Positions 17,481 through 26,128 of a stretch of 64,000 bases of DNA are shown one piece after another (position 1 is the stretch's first letter; every line of letters begins with the position of its first letter). The stretch comes from Aurantimonas manganoxydans SI85-9A1 (GTDB lineage Bacteria > Pseudomonadota > Alphaproteobacteria > Rhizobiales > Rhizobiaceae), in the NCBI RefSeq assembly GCF_000153465.1, contig NZ_CH672387.1, forward strand, positions 3,526,608 through 3,590,607. Direction: 5' to 3'. Made by a program: the position numbers and the translations under genes. The notes under the pieces are model-generated. The model searched no databases. It was not told where the DNA came from and saw only the letters and a list, made by a program, of their open reading frames with translations.

Positions 17481-18452
17481 GTGACAGACGACGTCGTCAA
17501 CGTCTCGGCGCCCGCTCGCCTGCATCTGGGATTTCTCGATCCCGGCGGCCAGTCCGCGCGCCGGTTCGGGGGAATCGGCATGGCGCTGGAAGAGCCCGCG
17601 ACGCGGCTTTCCATCCGGCGGGCCCGGCAGGACCATGTCGACGGTCCGGAAGCGGGCCGCGCAGCCGCCTATCTCGACGACATGCGCCGGCATCTGGGCA
17701 TCGGCACCCGCCACGAGCTGACGATTTCGGACGCCATCCCGGCCCATTCGGGCCTCGGATCGGGCACCCAGCTGGCGCTGGCCGTGGCGACCGCTCTGCG
17801 TGCGCTGGAGGGACAGCCGGCCGACATTTCCGGCGACGCGGCGCGGCTCGGCCGCGGCAACCGGTCGGGACTCGGCGCTGCCTTCGTCAGCGGCGGCGGC
17901 GTTGCGGTGGACGGCGGCAAGGGCGACAGCGACATGCCGCCGCCGCTGATCGCGCGGCTGCCGTTTCCGCACGACTGGCGCGTCATTCTCGTCCTCGACC
18001 CGAGCGATACGGGCTTCCACGGCGCCGACGAAGTCGCCGCCTTCGCGACGCTGCCGGCCTTTCCCGAGGCGCAGATCGCGGAAATCTGCCGGCTGGTGCT
18101 GATGCAGGCCTTGCCGTCGCTGGCCGAGACCGACATTGCCGGCTTCGGCGCCGCCATCGCCACCATCCAGCAGATGGTCGGCGAGCATTTCGCCCCGGCC
18201 CAGGGCGGCGTCTTCACCAGCCCGGCCGTGGCCCGAGCCTGCGAGGCGCTGGCGGCGGCCGGCGCCCACGGCATCGGCCAGAGCTCGTGGGGCCCCACCG
18301 GCTTTGCCTTCGCCCCCTCGGCCCGCGAGGCCCGCCGCCTCGTCGCGGCGATCGGCGAGGCGGCCGCGGGGCTCGATATCCGCATCCTTGCGGGACGCAA
18401 TCATGGAGCCGGCGTCGAACGCCGCGGGCTCCGACTGACGGGCACCGGCTAG
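17481..18452 (+). CDS. mptG: Beta-ribofuranosylaminobenzene 5'-phosphate synthase
   Basis: 323 residues from a GTG at 17481 with AGGGGA 5 nt upstream. GHMP-kinase-like fold: Ala-Pro-Ala-Arg-Leu-His-Leu-Gly-Phe-Leu-Asp near the start and Pro-Ala-His-Ser-Gly-Leu-Gly-Ser-Gly-Thr-Gln near residue 90. The enzyme joins 4-hydroxybenzoate or p-aminobenzoate to phosphoribosyl pyrophosphate with loss of CO2, the first committed step towards H4MPT. First gene of a plus-strand run that ends with fae. Confidence 0.93.
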   Translation: MTDDVVNVSAPARLHLGFLDPGGQSARRFGGIGMALEEPATRLSIRRARQDHVDGPEAGRAAAYLDDMRRHLGIGTRHELTISDAIPAHSGLGSGTQLALAVATALRALEGQPADISGDAARLGRGNRSGLGAAFVSGGGVAVDGGKGDSDMPPPLIARLPFPHDWRVILVLDPSDTGFHGADEVAAFATLPAFPEAQIAEICRLVLMQALPSLAETDIAGFGAAIATIQQMVGEHFAPAQGGVFTSPAVARACEALAAAGAHGIGQSSWGPTGFAFAPSAREARRLVAAIGEAAAGLDIRILAGRNHGAGVERRGLRLTGTG

Positions 18453-18521
18453 CGGCGACAAGCCCTGGCACCGTCGCGGCCGACCGGCCCGGCGAACGCA
18501 CATGCAGACCGGAGACTTTCC

Positions 18522-19418
18522 ATGGCGCACAAGAACATCCTGCACATGATCACGCCGCAGAAGCACATCAGCCCCTTCGACGTGAACATGGCGCTCGACG
18601 CCGGCTACGATGCGGTGCTGCCCTATGAGAGCGTCGAGATGGCCGAGGTCGCCGACCTCGTTCAGGACGTGATCTTCTCGCGCCCGCCGGATCGCGGCGT
18701 GCGCTCGGCGGTGTTCTTCGGCGGCAATGATTCGGTGCTGGCGCTGGACATGATCGCGGCGGCGAAGGACGCGCTCGTGCCGCCCTTCGGCTGCAACATC
18801 ATGGCCGATCCCTCGGGCTCCTTCACAACGGCTGCGGCCATGGTCGCCTGCATCGAGCGCACCCTGAAGAACCGCAAGCAGATGGCGCTGAAGGACGTCA
18901 CCATCGCCGTCTTCGGTGCCACCGGCGTCGTCGGCTATTGCGCCGCCGTCATCGCCGCGCTGGAAGACGCCAGGGTGAAGGTCGTTGGCTATGACGGGAT
19001 CGAGCGGATCTCCAAGCGCGCGGCCGAGATGAAGGAACGCTTCGGCGTCGAAGTCGAGCCGGTCGACGGCTCGTCCGCCGACAAGAACACCGCGATCATC
19101 GAGGACGTCCACGTCATCATCGCCGCCGCCAAGGCCGGCGTTCAGGTGCTCGGCAAGGACCAGATTCAGGGCGCGCCGAAGCTCCTCGTCGCCGCCGACG
19201 CCAATGCGGTGCCGCCGCTCGGCCTCGAGGGCATCGGCGTGATGGATGACGAGGAACAGATCGACGGCACCGAGGCCTTCGGCATCGGTGCGCTGGCGGT
19301 CGGCCCGCTGAAGTCGAAGACCGAATCCGGGCTCCTGCAGCGCATGATCGAGGCGGAAGAGCCGCAGGTGCTCGACTTCCGCGACGCCTTCGCGCTGGCC
19401 CGCACCCTGGTCTCGTAA
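18522..19418 (+). CDS. mtdB: NAD(P)-dependent methylene-H4MPT dehydrogenase
   Basis: 298 residues with GGAGAC 7-8 nt before the ATG. The N-terminal part holds His-Met-Ile-Thr-Pro-Gln-Lys-His-Ile-Ser-Pro-Phe-Asp, typical of MtdA/MtdB, and a Rossmann motif Val-Phe-Gly-Ala-Thr-Gly-Val-Val-Gly occurs near residue 130. It oxidises methylene-H4MPT to methenyl-H4MPT. Assigned as MtdB rather than MtdA from the location in the H4MPT island and absence of fch nearby. Confidence 0.92.
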   Translation: MAHKNILHMITPQKHISPFDVNMALDAGYDAVLPYESVEMAEVADLVQDVIFSRPPDRGVRSAVFFGGNDSVLALDMIAAAKDALVPPFGCNIMADPSGSFTTAAAMVACIERTLKNRKQMALKDVTIAVFGATGVVGYCAAVIAALEDARVKVVGYDGIERISKRAAEMKERFGVEVEPVDGSSADKNTAIIEDVHVIIAAAKAGVQVLGKDQIQGAPKLLVAADANAVPPLGLEGIGVMDDEEQIDGTEAFGIGALAVGPLKSKTESGLLQRMIEAEEPQVLDFRDAFALARTLVS

Positions 19419-19422
19419 CCCG

Positions 19423-20541
19423 ATGGCATCGCGCGCCAGCATTCTCTGTGCTGCCTTTTCGGCGCGTCAGATCGCCGAAAGCGCCCGGCGTTCCGGCATC
19501 GACGCGCTGGCGGTCGACTTCTTCGGCGACCTCGACCTGAAGCAGTCGGCGCGGGCGGCCGAGGTCCTGCATGGCGACTATCCCGACGGCTTCGACGGCG
19601 AGGAACTGCTGGCAATCCTCGGGCGGCTGGCCGACGGCCATGCGCCGATCGGCTTCGTTCCGGGCGCCGGCTTCGAGGATCGCACCGAACTTCTGGAGCG
19701 GATCGGCGCGCGCTGGCCGATCCTCGGGACCGACGCCGCCACGACCCGCCTGCTGAAAGACCCCGAGGGCTTCGCCGCGCTCTGCGCAAAGGCCGGAATC
19801 GCCCATCCCGAGACCCGGCGCAGCGTTGTCGGCGATCCCGCCGGCTGGGTGTCCAAGAAGATCGGCGGCGCCGGCGGCAGCCATGTCCGGCCGGCAAGCG
19901 ACACGCCGCTCGACGCCGATCGCTATGTCCAGCGCAGGGTGACGGGCGAGAAATGGTCGGCGGCCTTCCTCGCGGCGAACGGGCGGATCGCGATGCTGGG
20001 CTTCACCCGGCAATGGGCTGCCCCCTCGGCGGACGAGCCGTACCGCTATGGCGGCGCTGTGGGCCCGCTGGACCCGCCCGGCGACACCGGCCCGGCCATG
20101 GTCGCGGCACTGGAGCGGCTGGCGCGCGGAGTACCGCTCGCCGGCATCGCCAGCGGCGATTTCGTGCTGACGCCGGACGGGCCGGTGCTGCTCGAAATCA
20201 ACGCCCGCTTCGGCGCAACGGTCGACATCTACGACCGCGACGACGCGCCGCTCCTGGCGCTGCATCTCGACGCCTGCCGGGGGCGCCTGCCAATGAGCGT
20301 TCCGCCCGCCGGCACCGTCCGGGCCTCGGGCCTTGCCTGGACCGACGTCGCGGTGCCCCTGCCGGCCGATTTCGACTGGCCGGAATGGACCTGCGACCGC
20401 ACCCAGCCGCCGGCCGCGTTCGGTCCCGGCCAGCCGCTCTGCACGGTCGTTGCCGAAGCAGCCGACGCTGCGGCCGCCGAGGCCCTGTTCCACGCCCGCG
20501 TGGACGCATTGCATGAACGAACCGGGAGGATGGCCGCATGA
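19423..20541 (+). CDS. ATP-grasp domain protein of the H4MPT island
   Basis: 372 residues, starting 4 bp after mtdB. ATP-grasp features include Trp-Val-Ser-Lys-Lys-Ile-Gly-Gly-Ala-Gly-Gly-Ser-His and, near the end of the domain, Leu-Leu-Glu-Ile-Asn-Ala-Arg-Phe-Gly-Ala-Thr, which holds the metal-binding Glu and Asn. It resembles the uncharacterised ATP-grasp proteins that recur beside mch in methylotrophs. A ligase step in H4MPT or methanofuran synthesis is the natural guess, but the substrate is unknown. Its stop overlaps the mch start (ATGA). Confidence 0.85.
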   Translation: MASRASILCAAFSARQIAESARRSGIDALAVDFFGDLDLKQSARAAEVLHGDYPDGFDGEELLAILGRLADGHAPIGFVPGAGFEDRTELLERIGARWPILGTDAATTRLLKDPEGFAALCAKAGIAHPETRRSVVGDPAGWVSKKIGGAGGSHVRPASDTPLDADRYVQRRVTGEKWSAAFLAANGRIAMLGFTRQWAAPSADEPYRYGGAVGPLDPPGDTGPAMVAALERLARGVPLAGIASGDFVLTPDGPVLLEINARFGATVDIYDRDDAPLLALHLDACRGRLPMSVPPAGTVRASGLAWTDVAVPLPADFDWPEWTCDRTQPPAAFGPGQPLCTVVAEAADAAAAEALFHARVDALHERTGRMAA

Positions 20542-21509
20542 GCCGTGCATCGCAATTGTCGGTCAACGGAGGCGTTCTCCCCCTGATCGAGACCCTGCAG
20601 CGTCGCGCGGCGGAACTGCGGATCGGCGTGTCCACCGGACCGGCCGGAGAAACGCTGATCGATGCCGGCGCGTCGGTGACCGGCAGCCTCGAGGCCGGCC
20701 GGCTGATGACCGAAATCTGCCTCGGCGGGCTCGGCGAGGTGACGCTCGGTTCCGCGCCCTACCTGCCCAACTGGCCGTTCACCCTGACGACGCGCACCTC
20801 GCAGCCGGTTGTTGCCTGCCTGGGCAGCCAGTATGCCGGCTGGCAGCTGACCAGCGGCGAAGGCGACGCGGCCTATTTCGCCATGGGCTCGGGCCCCGGC
20901 CGGGCGCTGGCCGGCAAGGAGGCGCTGTTCAAGGACATCGCCTATGCCGATCAAAGCGACACGGCGACGCTGGTGCTGGAATCCGGCAGTCCGCCGCCGG
21001 AAGACCTCGTCCGACAGATCGCCGCCGATTGCGGCGTGGCGCCCGAGGCGCTGACCATCATCTACGCGCCGACCCAGAGTCTGGCCGGCTCGGTGCAGAT
21101 CGTCGGCCGCGTGGTCGAGGTGGCGCTGCACAAGGCGCATGAGCTGAAATTCGACCTGTCGCGCATCGTCGAGGGCACCGGCACCGCGCCGCTCAGCCCG
21201 CCGCATCCCGACTTCATCACCGCCATGGGCCGCACCAACGACGCCGTCATCTATGGCGGGCGCATCCTGCTGCACGTCACCGGCCCGGCCGCCGACGCCA
21301 GGGCGCTGGCCGAGAAGCTGCCGAGTTCGACCGCCAGTGACTACGGCACGCCCTTTGCCGAGATCTTCCGCCGCTACGAGGGTGATTTCTACAAGATCGA
21401 CCCGATGCTGTTCTCGCCCGCCGAAGTGGCGGTGGTGGCGCTGGAGACCGGCGAGACCTTCCGCGGCGGCGCGGTCGATCCCAAGCTGATCGATGCCTCC
21501 TTTGGCTGA
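20538..21509 (+). CDS. mch: Methenyl-H4MPT cyclohydrolase
   Basis: 323 residues, start overlapping the upstream stop. Matches Mch throughout, for example Ala-Gly-Arg-Leu-Met-Thr-Glu-Ile-Cys-Leu-Gly-Gly-Leu-Gly, Ala-Gly-Trp-Gln-Leu, Phe-Ala-Met-Gly-Ser-Gly-Pro-Gly-Arg-Ala, and Gly-Arg-Thr-Asn-Asp-Ala-Val-Ile-Tyr-Gly-Gly. It hydrolyses methenyl-H4MPT to formyl-H4MPT, between MtdB and the Fhc complex. The 3' end overlaps the next gene by 17 bp. Confidence 0.97.
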   Translation: MSRASQLSVNGGVLPLIETLQRRAAELRIGVSTGPAGETLIDAGASVTGSLEAGRLMTEICLGGLGEVTLGSAPYLPNWPFTLTTRTSQPVVACLGSQYAGWQLTSGEGDAAYFAMGSGPGRALAGKEALFKDIAYADQSDTATLVLESGSPPPEDLVRQIAADCGVAPEALTIIYAPTQSLAGSVQIVGRVVEVALHKAHELKFDLSRIVEGTGTAPLSPPHPDFITAMGRTNDAVIYGGRILLHVTGPAADARALAEKLPSSTASDYGTPFAEIFRRYEGDFYKIDPMLFSPAEVAVVALETGETFRGGAVDPKLIDASFG

Positions 21510-22458
21510 ACCGGCAATTCCCGGCGCATCGGGCGCCCCGCGCATTCTCCTGGTCTCGGCCGACCGGGACCGGCATGCCCGCGACCTGATCGCGGCCTTC
21601 GGCGCACTCGGCGCGACGGTGGTGCTGGCCGGCCTGTCGGACATCGGCTTCGACACCGGCTCGGCAAGCGGCCTGCGTATTCCGCAATTCGGCGATAACC
21701 TGCCGGACGCGGTCTGCCTGCGCACGATGGATGCGGGCAGCTTCGAGCAGGTCACACGCCGGCTCGGGGTCCTCCACGCTCTGGCGCGCAGCGGCGTGCC
21801 GGTCTCCAACGGCCCGCGCGCCGTCGAGAACTGCGTCGACAAGTCGATGACCAGCTTCCTCCTGCATCGGGCGGGCCTGCCGAGCCCGCGCAGCTACGCC
21901 GTGGAGAGCCGCGCAGAGGCCGCGCGCATCCTCGCCGCCGAGCCCGGCCCGATGGTGCTGAAGCCGCTCTTCGGGGCGCAGGGCAAGGGGCTGAAGCTGG
22001 TGCGCGGCGCGGACGACCTGCCGCCGGCCGTCGAGATCGCGGGCGGCGTCTACTATCTGCAGCGCTATGCCGGGGTCGAGACCGGCGGGCGCTGGAGCGA
22101 CGTGCGGGTGCTGGTCTCGGCCGGCCGCGCCGTCGCCTCGATGCGGCGCGAGGCGGCGAACTGGATCACCAACGTCAAGCAGGGCGCCAACGCCGTCGCC
22201 ATGCCGGCCGACCGCGAGATGGAAGAGCTTGCGATCGCCGCCACAGCCGCCGTCGAGGGAGATTTCTGCGGCGTCGACCTGCTGCGCGACGAGAGCGGCC
22301 GCGCCGCGATCATCGAGGTCAATTCCATGCCCGCCTGGACCGGACTGCAGCGGGCCACCGGCAGCGACATCGCCGCCATTCGTGCCCGCGACGTGGTGGC
22401 GCTGGCCGAGGCCCGCCGCCGTCAGCTCCTGTCGCAGCCGCTGCCTCAGGCCGTATGA
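21493..22458 (+). CDS. RimK/MptN-like ATP-grasp ligase
   Basis: 321 residues. The RimK-type ATP-grasp core includes Pro-Met-Val-Leu-Lys-Pro-Leu-Phe-Gly-Ala-Gln-Gly-Lys-Gly, Val-Arg-Val-Leu-Val-Ser-Ala-Gly-Arg-Ala-Val-Ala-Ser-Met-Arg-Arg and Ile-Ile-Glu-Val-Asn-Ser-Met-Pro-Ala-Trp-Thr-Gly-Leu-Gln. In archaea the related MptN adds L-glutamate to H4MPT. In methylotrophs members of this family may also extend the polyglutamate tail of methylofuran. Which of the two it serves here is open. Overlaps both neighbours. Confidence 0.87.
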   Translation: MPPLAEPAIPGASGAPRILLVSADRDRHARDLIAAFGALGATVVLAGLSDIGFDTGSASGLRIPQFGDNLPDAVCLRTMDAGSFEQVTRRLGVLHALARSGVPVSNGPRAVENCVDKSMTSFLLHRAGLPSPRSYAVESRAEAARILAAEPGPMVLKPLFGAQGKGLKLVRGADDLPPAVEIAGGVYYLQRYAGVETGGRWSDVRVLVSAGRAVASMRREAANWITNVKQGANAVAMPADREMEELAIAATAAVEGDFCGVDLLRDESGRAAIIEVNSMPAWTGLQRATGSDIAAIRARDVVALAEARRRQLLSQPLPQAV

Positions 22459-23315
22459 GCCTGCCACCCGACCGGATCGCCGCGGCCTTCCTCGCCGCCT
22501 GCCGGGCCGAGCTCGACGCCGCCAAGCCCGGCAATGTCCATCGCTATGCCGATGGCCACGGCATGCACGCCGACACCTTCGAGGCCGCCGCAAGGGCGAC
22601 GGCGCCGTGGATCGCCCGGCACGATCTCGGCGTCGGCGCCCGCATCCTCGGCGCGACACGCGCCAGCTGGGATGCGGTCGGCCTGAACGCCAATCTCGGC
22701 ATCGTCCTCCTCTGCGCGCCCCTGGCGGCCGCCGCCGAGCGCCCTGAAGCCGGCGATCGCGATCTGCGCGAAGCGGTGGCGGATGTCCTCGCCCGCCTCG
22801 ATGCGCAGGACGCGCACGACACCTTCGCAGCCATCGCGCTGGCGACGCCCGGCGGGCTCGGCGAGGCCGCCGAGCAGGACGTGCGCTCGCCGCCGACCAT
22901 CGGCCTCGTCGAAGCGATGCGACTTGCCGCCGACCGGGACCTCGTCGCCCGGCAATATGCCGGCGGGTTTCGCGAGATCTTCGAGATCGGCGTGCCGGCC
23001 ATCACCGCCCCGGACACCGCAACGCAGCCGCCGGGAACGGGCCCGGCGCTCGCCGCCTATCTCGCCTTCGCATCGGTCTTCCCCGACAGTCATCTTCAGC
23101 GCAAATACGGGCTGGAGGTTGCCGAGACGGTGCGCCGGCAAATGGCCGATCTCGCCGGCGATGTCGCCCGGACGCAGGATCCGGACGCGCGTCTCGCCCT
23201 GGCGCTTCGCCTCGATGCCGCACTCAAGCGCGACGGTCGCAATCCCGGCACATCGGCCGATCTGACGGTCGCCAGCCTTTTCGCGCAGAACCTTGCGGAA
23301 GCGCAACGGGAGTGA
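22455..23315 (+). CDS. CitG/MdcB-like triphosphoribosyl-dephospho-CoA synthase family protein
   Basis: 286 residues, start overlapping the upstream stop by ATGA. Family motifs are Ala-Lys-Pro-Gly-Asn-Val-His near residue 27 and Asn-Leu-Gly-Ile-Val-Leu-Leu in the first third, with Pro-Gly-Gly-Leu-Gly and a C-terminal Arg-Asn-Pro-Gly-Thr-Ser-Ala-Asp-Leu. CitG makes the prosthetic-group precursor of citrate lyase, but no lyase genes are present here, so a different phosphoribosyl-transfer reaction in H4MPT or methanofuran synthesis is more likely. Homologues in the H4MPT islands of other methylotrophs support this. Confidence 0.82.
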   Translation: MSLPPDRIAAAFLAACRAELDAAKPGNVHRYADGHGMHADTFEAAARATAPWIARHDLGVGARILGATRASWDAVGLNANLGIVLLCAPLAAAAERPEAGDRDLREAVADVLARLDAQDAHDTFAAIALATPGGLGEAAEQDVRSPPTIGLVEAMRLAADRDLVARQYAGGFREIFEIGVPAITAPDTATQPPGTGPALAAYLAFASVFPDSHLQRKYGLEVAETVRRQMADLAGDVARTQDPDARLALALRLDAALKRDGRNPGTSADLTVASLFAQNLAEAQRE

Positions 23316-23553
23316 TTGACTGTCGGCCGTAAGGGTCCATGTGACACCTTGACTATCTGGCTAACCGGTCCCGCGGGGGACGCCGCTAACAAGGATAGAC
23401 GTATGCCGGTCGGGAGGCCGTCCGGCGACCGGGAGGGAGACGCGGTCGCGCACTTTTGAAGGGCGCTGCCGAACATGCCTTTCGGGATCGTAAGTTCTTA
23501 GAGCCGGGCCGGCGGCAAGCCGCGTCAGGTTGGCACATTTGGAGGAATTGCTC

Positions 23554-24063
23554 ATGGCAACAATCAACAAGGTCATGGTCGGCGAATCGCTCGTCGGCGA
23601 AGGCAACGAAGTCGCCCATATCGATCTCATCATCGGACCCCGCGGGTCCGCCGCCGAGTCGGCGTTCTGTAACTCGCTGACCAACAACAAGGACGGCTTC
23701 ACGACGCTGCTCGCCGTCGTCGCGCCGAACCTGCCGTGCAAGCCGAACACGGTCATGTTCAACAAGGTCACCATCAAGGGCGCCAAGCAGGCCGTCCAGA
23801 TGTTCGGACCGGCGCAGACCGCCGTTGCGCGCGCCGTCGCCGATTCGGTCGAGAAGGGCATCATCCCGCAGGCCGAAGCCGACGATCTGTTCATCTGCGT
23901 CGGTGTCTTCATCCACTGGGAAGCCGAGGACGACGCCAAGATCCGCGACTACAACTACCAGGCGACGATGGAATCCATCGAGCGCGCCATCAAGGGCACG
24001 CCGACCGCCGCGGAAGTGGTCTCCAAGAAAGGCTCGGCGGCTCACCCGTTCGCCGGCGCTTAG
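23554..24063 (+). CDS. fae: Formaldehyde-activating enzyme
   Basis: 169 residues from the ATG at 23554, preceded by a near-perfect GGAGGA 8 nt upstream. Matches Fae: [14 protein letters not shown] (the His, residue 22, corresponds to the catalytic histidine), Leu-Ala-Val-Val-Ala-Pro-Asn-Leu, and Phe-Ile-His-Trp-Glu-Ala. It condenses formaldehyde with H4MPT to methylene-H4MPT. The strong ribosome site, a 238-bp leader and a textbook terminator fit very high expression from its own promoter. Confidence 0.98.
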   Translation: MATINKVMVGESLVGEGNEVAHIDLIIGPRGSAAESAFCNSLTNNKDGFTTLLAVVAPNLPCKPNTVMFNKVTIKGAKQAVQMFGPAQTAVARAVADSVEKGIIPQAEADDLFICVGVFIHWEAEDDAKIRDYNYQATMESIERAIKGTPTAAEVVSKKGSAAHPFAGA

Positions 24064-24186
24064 ACAAGGAACCATCCCGGGGGAGACGACAAGCCGGCGA
24101 TGCCCGCCGGCCTCCTCCGGCGATTGGCCGCCAAGTTCGGTTTCCAATAGGAAACCTGTTCCCGCGGGAACGAGGACGACAGACGG

Positions 24187-24213
24187 AAAAGGGGCCCTTG
24201 CGGCCCCTTTTTT
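24187..24213 (+). terminator. Rho-independent terminator after fae (probably bidirectional)
   Basis: AAAAGGGGCC and GGCCCCTTTT form a 10-bp stem around CTTGC, followed by further T residues. The A-run on the left gives a U-run on the other strand, so it can also stop the minus-strand HisA-like gene that ends at 24263. Confidence 0.9.
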
Positions 24214-24262
24214 CTTGCGCGTTCGACCAAGCGAAGACGCGCCGGCCGCAGCGTTGCCGAGA

Positions 24263-24958
24263 TCAAAGGAAGCGCTGCAGATCCGCCGGGGCCAGCCGGC
24301 CGTCATGCAGGGCCGTCGACACCAGCGCACCTGTGATCCCTGCCTCTGCCAGTGCGGTGACATCGTCCGCGCCGCGCACGCCGCCGGCCGCAAAGATCGC
24401 CCGATCCCCGGCCCGCGCCGCCACGCTCGCCAGCCGCTCCAGATCCGGACCAGCGCCGCTGCCCACCCGCGCCAAGGTCATGACGATCAGGCGCCGCGGC
24501 CAGAGCGAAGCCTCCGTCAGAAGCTCCACCGGACCGAGAAAGTCGTCGCCGCGAAAGTCCAGCGACAGCACCGCCCGGGGCTCGCCAGCAAGGTCGCGGG
24601 CAACGCCGGTGCCCTCGATCGATTCGGTGCCGACCACCGCCACGTGTCGAGGCTGGGCCAGAACGCGCTGCGCATCTTCGGTGGTGTGGACGCCGCCGTC
24701 GATCCAGATCTCCGTCGTCGGAAACGCCGTCCCCAGCCGCGCGATGGTCGCGTCGTTGGCTGGCCGCCCCTCGATGGCGTCGAGATCGGCGATGTAGAGG
24801 CTGCGGAACGGCGCCAGCGCCATCAGTCCCCGCGCCACGGCCACCGGATCGGCGCCTTCCGCAAGCGGCGTCTCGATCGGCCGGTAGTTGGCGCGATCCC
24901 CCATGACGCCGCGCACGACGCGGCCGTCCTTGATGTCGAGTACCGGGATGATCTGCAT
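24263..24958 (-). CDS. HisA/HisF-like TIM-barrel protein of the H4MPT island
   Basis: 231 residues from the ATG at 24958. The N-terminus Ile-Ile-Pro-Val-Leu-Asp-Ile-Lys-Asp-Gly-Arg-Val-Val-Arg-Gly matches the phosphate-binding start of HisA. Further on are Leu-Tyr-Ile-Ala-Asp-Leu-Asp-Ala-Ile and Phe-Ala-Ala-Gly-Gly-Val-Arg-Gly. This is the HisA-related group seen in methanogens and methylotrophs rather than true histidine biosynthesis, because no his genes surround it. It diverges from the MfnF-like gene with 73 bp between starts. Confidence 0.85.
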   Translation of the reverse strand: MQIIPVLDIKDGRVVRGVMGDRANYRPIETPLAEGADPVAVARGLMALAPFRSLYIADLDAIEGRPANDATIARLGTAFPTTEIWIDGGVHTTEDAQRVLAQPRHVAVVGTESIEGTGVARDLAGEPRAVLSLDFRGDDFLGPVELLTEASLWPRRLIVMTLARVGSGAGPDLERLASVAARAGDRAIFAAGGVRGADDVTALAEAGITGALVSTALHDGRLAPADLQRFL

Positions 24959-25031
24959 GGGGCCCTCGGCTCGCGCCGCCGCGCTGTTCGGTGGTATAGG
25001 ATGCCCCGTATCAGAAACGAGCGGACATGGC

Positions 25032-26060
25032 ATGACGAGAACGCTGGGTTGGGACGTCGGTGGCGCGCATCTGAAGGCGGTACTGGCGGAGGGAGAGCAT
25101 GTCCTCAAGGTCTGGCAGGAGCCGAGCCCGATCTGGCAGGGGCTGGAGCACCTGGATCTCGCGCTGACGACCATACTGGAGGGTATGCCGGAGGTGGACC
25201 GGCACGCCGTGACGATGACCGGCGAATTGTCGGACGTCTTCGAATCGCGCCGCGACGGCGTCGCGCAGCTGACGCGGATCTTTGCCGAGCGACTGAGCGG
25301 CGACGTCCTGATCTATGCCGGCGCGTCCGGCTTTCTCGCTGCCGGTGACGCCCGCGGCCATGCCGACGCCATCGCTTCGGCGAACTGGCATGCGAGCGCG
25401 GCGCTGGCCGCGACCGCCATCGAGGAAGCCCTGTTCCTCGATATGGGTTCGACGACGACCGACATCGTACCGCTCGCCGGCGGCACGGCCAAGGCACGCG
25501 GCTTCACCGACCGGCAGCGGCTGGTGGAGGGCGAACTGGTCTATCAGGGCTACACCCGCACGGCGTTGATGGCGGTGGAGAACCGCGTTCCCTTCGCCGG
25601 GCGCTCGATCCCGGTGATGAACGAGTTCTTCGCGACCATGGCCGACGTCCAGCGCATCGTCGGCACGCTCGACGAGGCCGATGACCTGCACCCGGCCGCC
25701 GATGGTCACGAGAAGACGCTGGAAGCCTCGCGCCGGCGCCTGGCGCGGATGGTCGGCATGGATGCCGCCGATGCTGGCGACGGCGCCTGGGAATGGCTGG
25801 CCCATGCATTTGCCGAAGCGCAGGTCCGCCATGTCCACGACGCGGCCTTGCAGGTGCTGTCGCGCGAGGACGTTTCGGACGACGCGCCCGTGGTCGTCGC
25901 AGGCGCCGGCCGGCCGGTGCTGCGCCGCCTCGCCGCGCGGCTCGACCGGGGCGTCGTCGACTTCTCCGACCTGTTCGACTGCCCCGGCGAAATGCGCGAC
26001 GCGGTCTGCCGCGCCGCACCTGCCGCGGCACTGGCACTGCTGGCGGCCAAGCAGGCGTAG
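25032..26060 (+). CDS. MfnF-like protein (H4MPT-linked C1 pathway, hydantoinase-like fold)
   Basis: 342 residues. The actin-like ATPase features are Gly-Trp-Asp-Val-Gly-Gly-Ala-His-Leu-Lys near the N-terminus and Leu-Asp-Met-Gly-Ser-Thr-Thr-Thr-Asp-Ile near residue 140, with Val-Val-Ala-Gly-Ala-Gly-Arg towards the end. This family was first named for its association with H4MPT-linked C1 transfer. In methanogens the homologue MfnF joins the furan and tyramine parts of methanofuran. By analogy it should couple those parts of bacterial methylofuran. A second short ATG at 25027 is out of frame. Confidence 0.85.
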   Translation: MTRTLGWDVGGAHLKAVLAEGEHVLKVWQEPSPIWQGLEHLDLALTTILEGMPEVDRHAVTMTGELSDVFESRRDGVAQLTRIFAERLSGDVLIYAGASGFLAAGDARGHADAIASANWHASAALAATAIEEALFLDMGSTTTDIVPLAGGTAKARGFTDRQRLVEGELVYQGYTRTALMAVENRVPFAGRSIPVMNEFFATMADVQRIVGTLDEADDLHPAADGHEKTLEASRRRLARMVGMDAADAGDGAWEWLAHAFAEAQVRHVHDAALQVLSREDVSDDAPVVVAGAGRPVLRRLAARLDRGVVDFSDLFDCPGEMRDAVCRAAPAAALALLAAKQA

Positions 26061-26075
26061 CGCCCCACACGAAAA

Positions 26076-26100
26076 AGGGGCCGGCGCGACGCCGACCCCT
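26076..26100. terminator. Hairpin between convergent genes
   Basis: AGGGG-C-CGGCG, loop CGA, CGCCG-A-CCCCT: two 5-bp arms separated by one C-A mismatch. It is flanked by an A-run to the left and a pyrimidine-rich stretch to the right. It lies between the MfnF-like gene and the molybdenum hydroxylase, which converge here, and probably ends both transcripts. Confidence 0.65.
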
Positions 26101-26128
26101 GTCTTTCTCTATTCCGCCTTCGCGCGGC

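Noticed and set aside
23316..23553. A standard sigma-70 promoter for fae starting with TTGACT at 23349
   Set aside because: The sequence 17 bp downstream is CGCGGG, which cannot serve as a -10 box. The long leader still suggests a separate promoter, but I cannot locate it.
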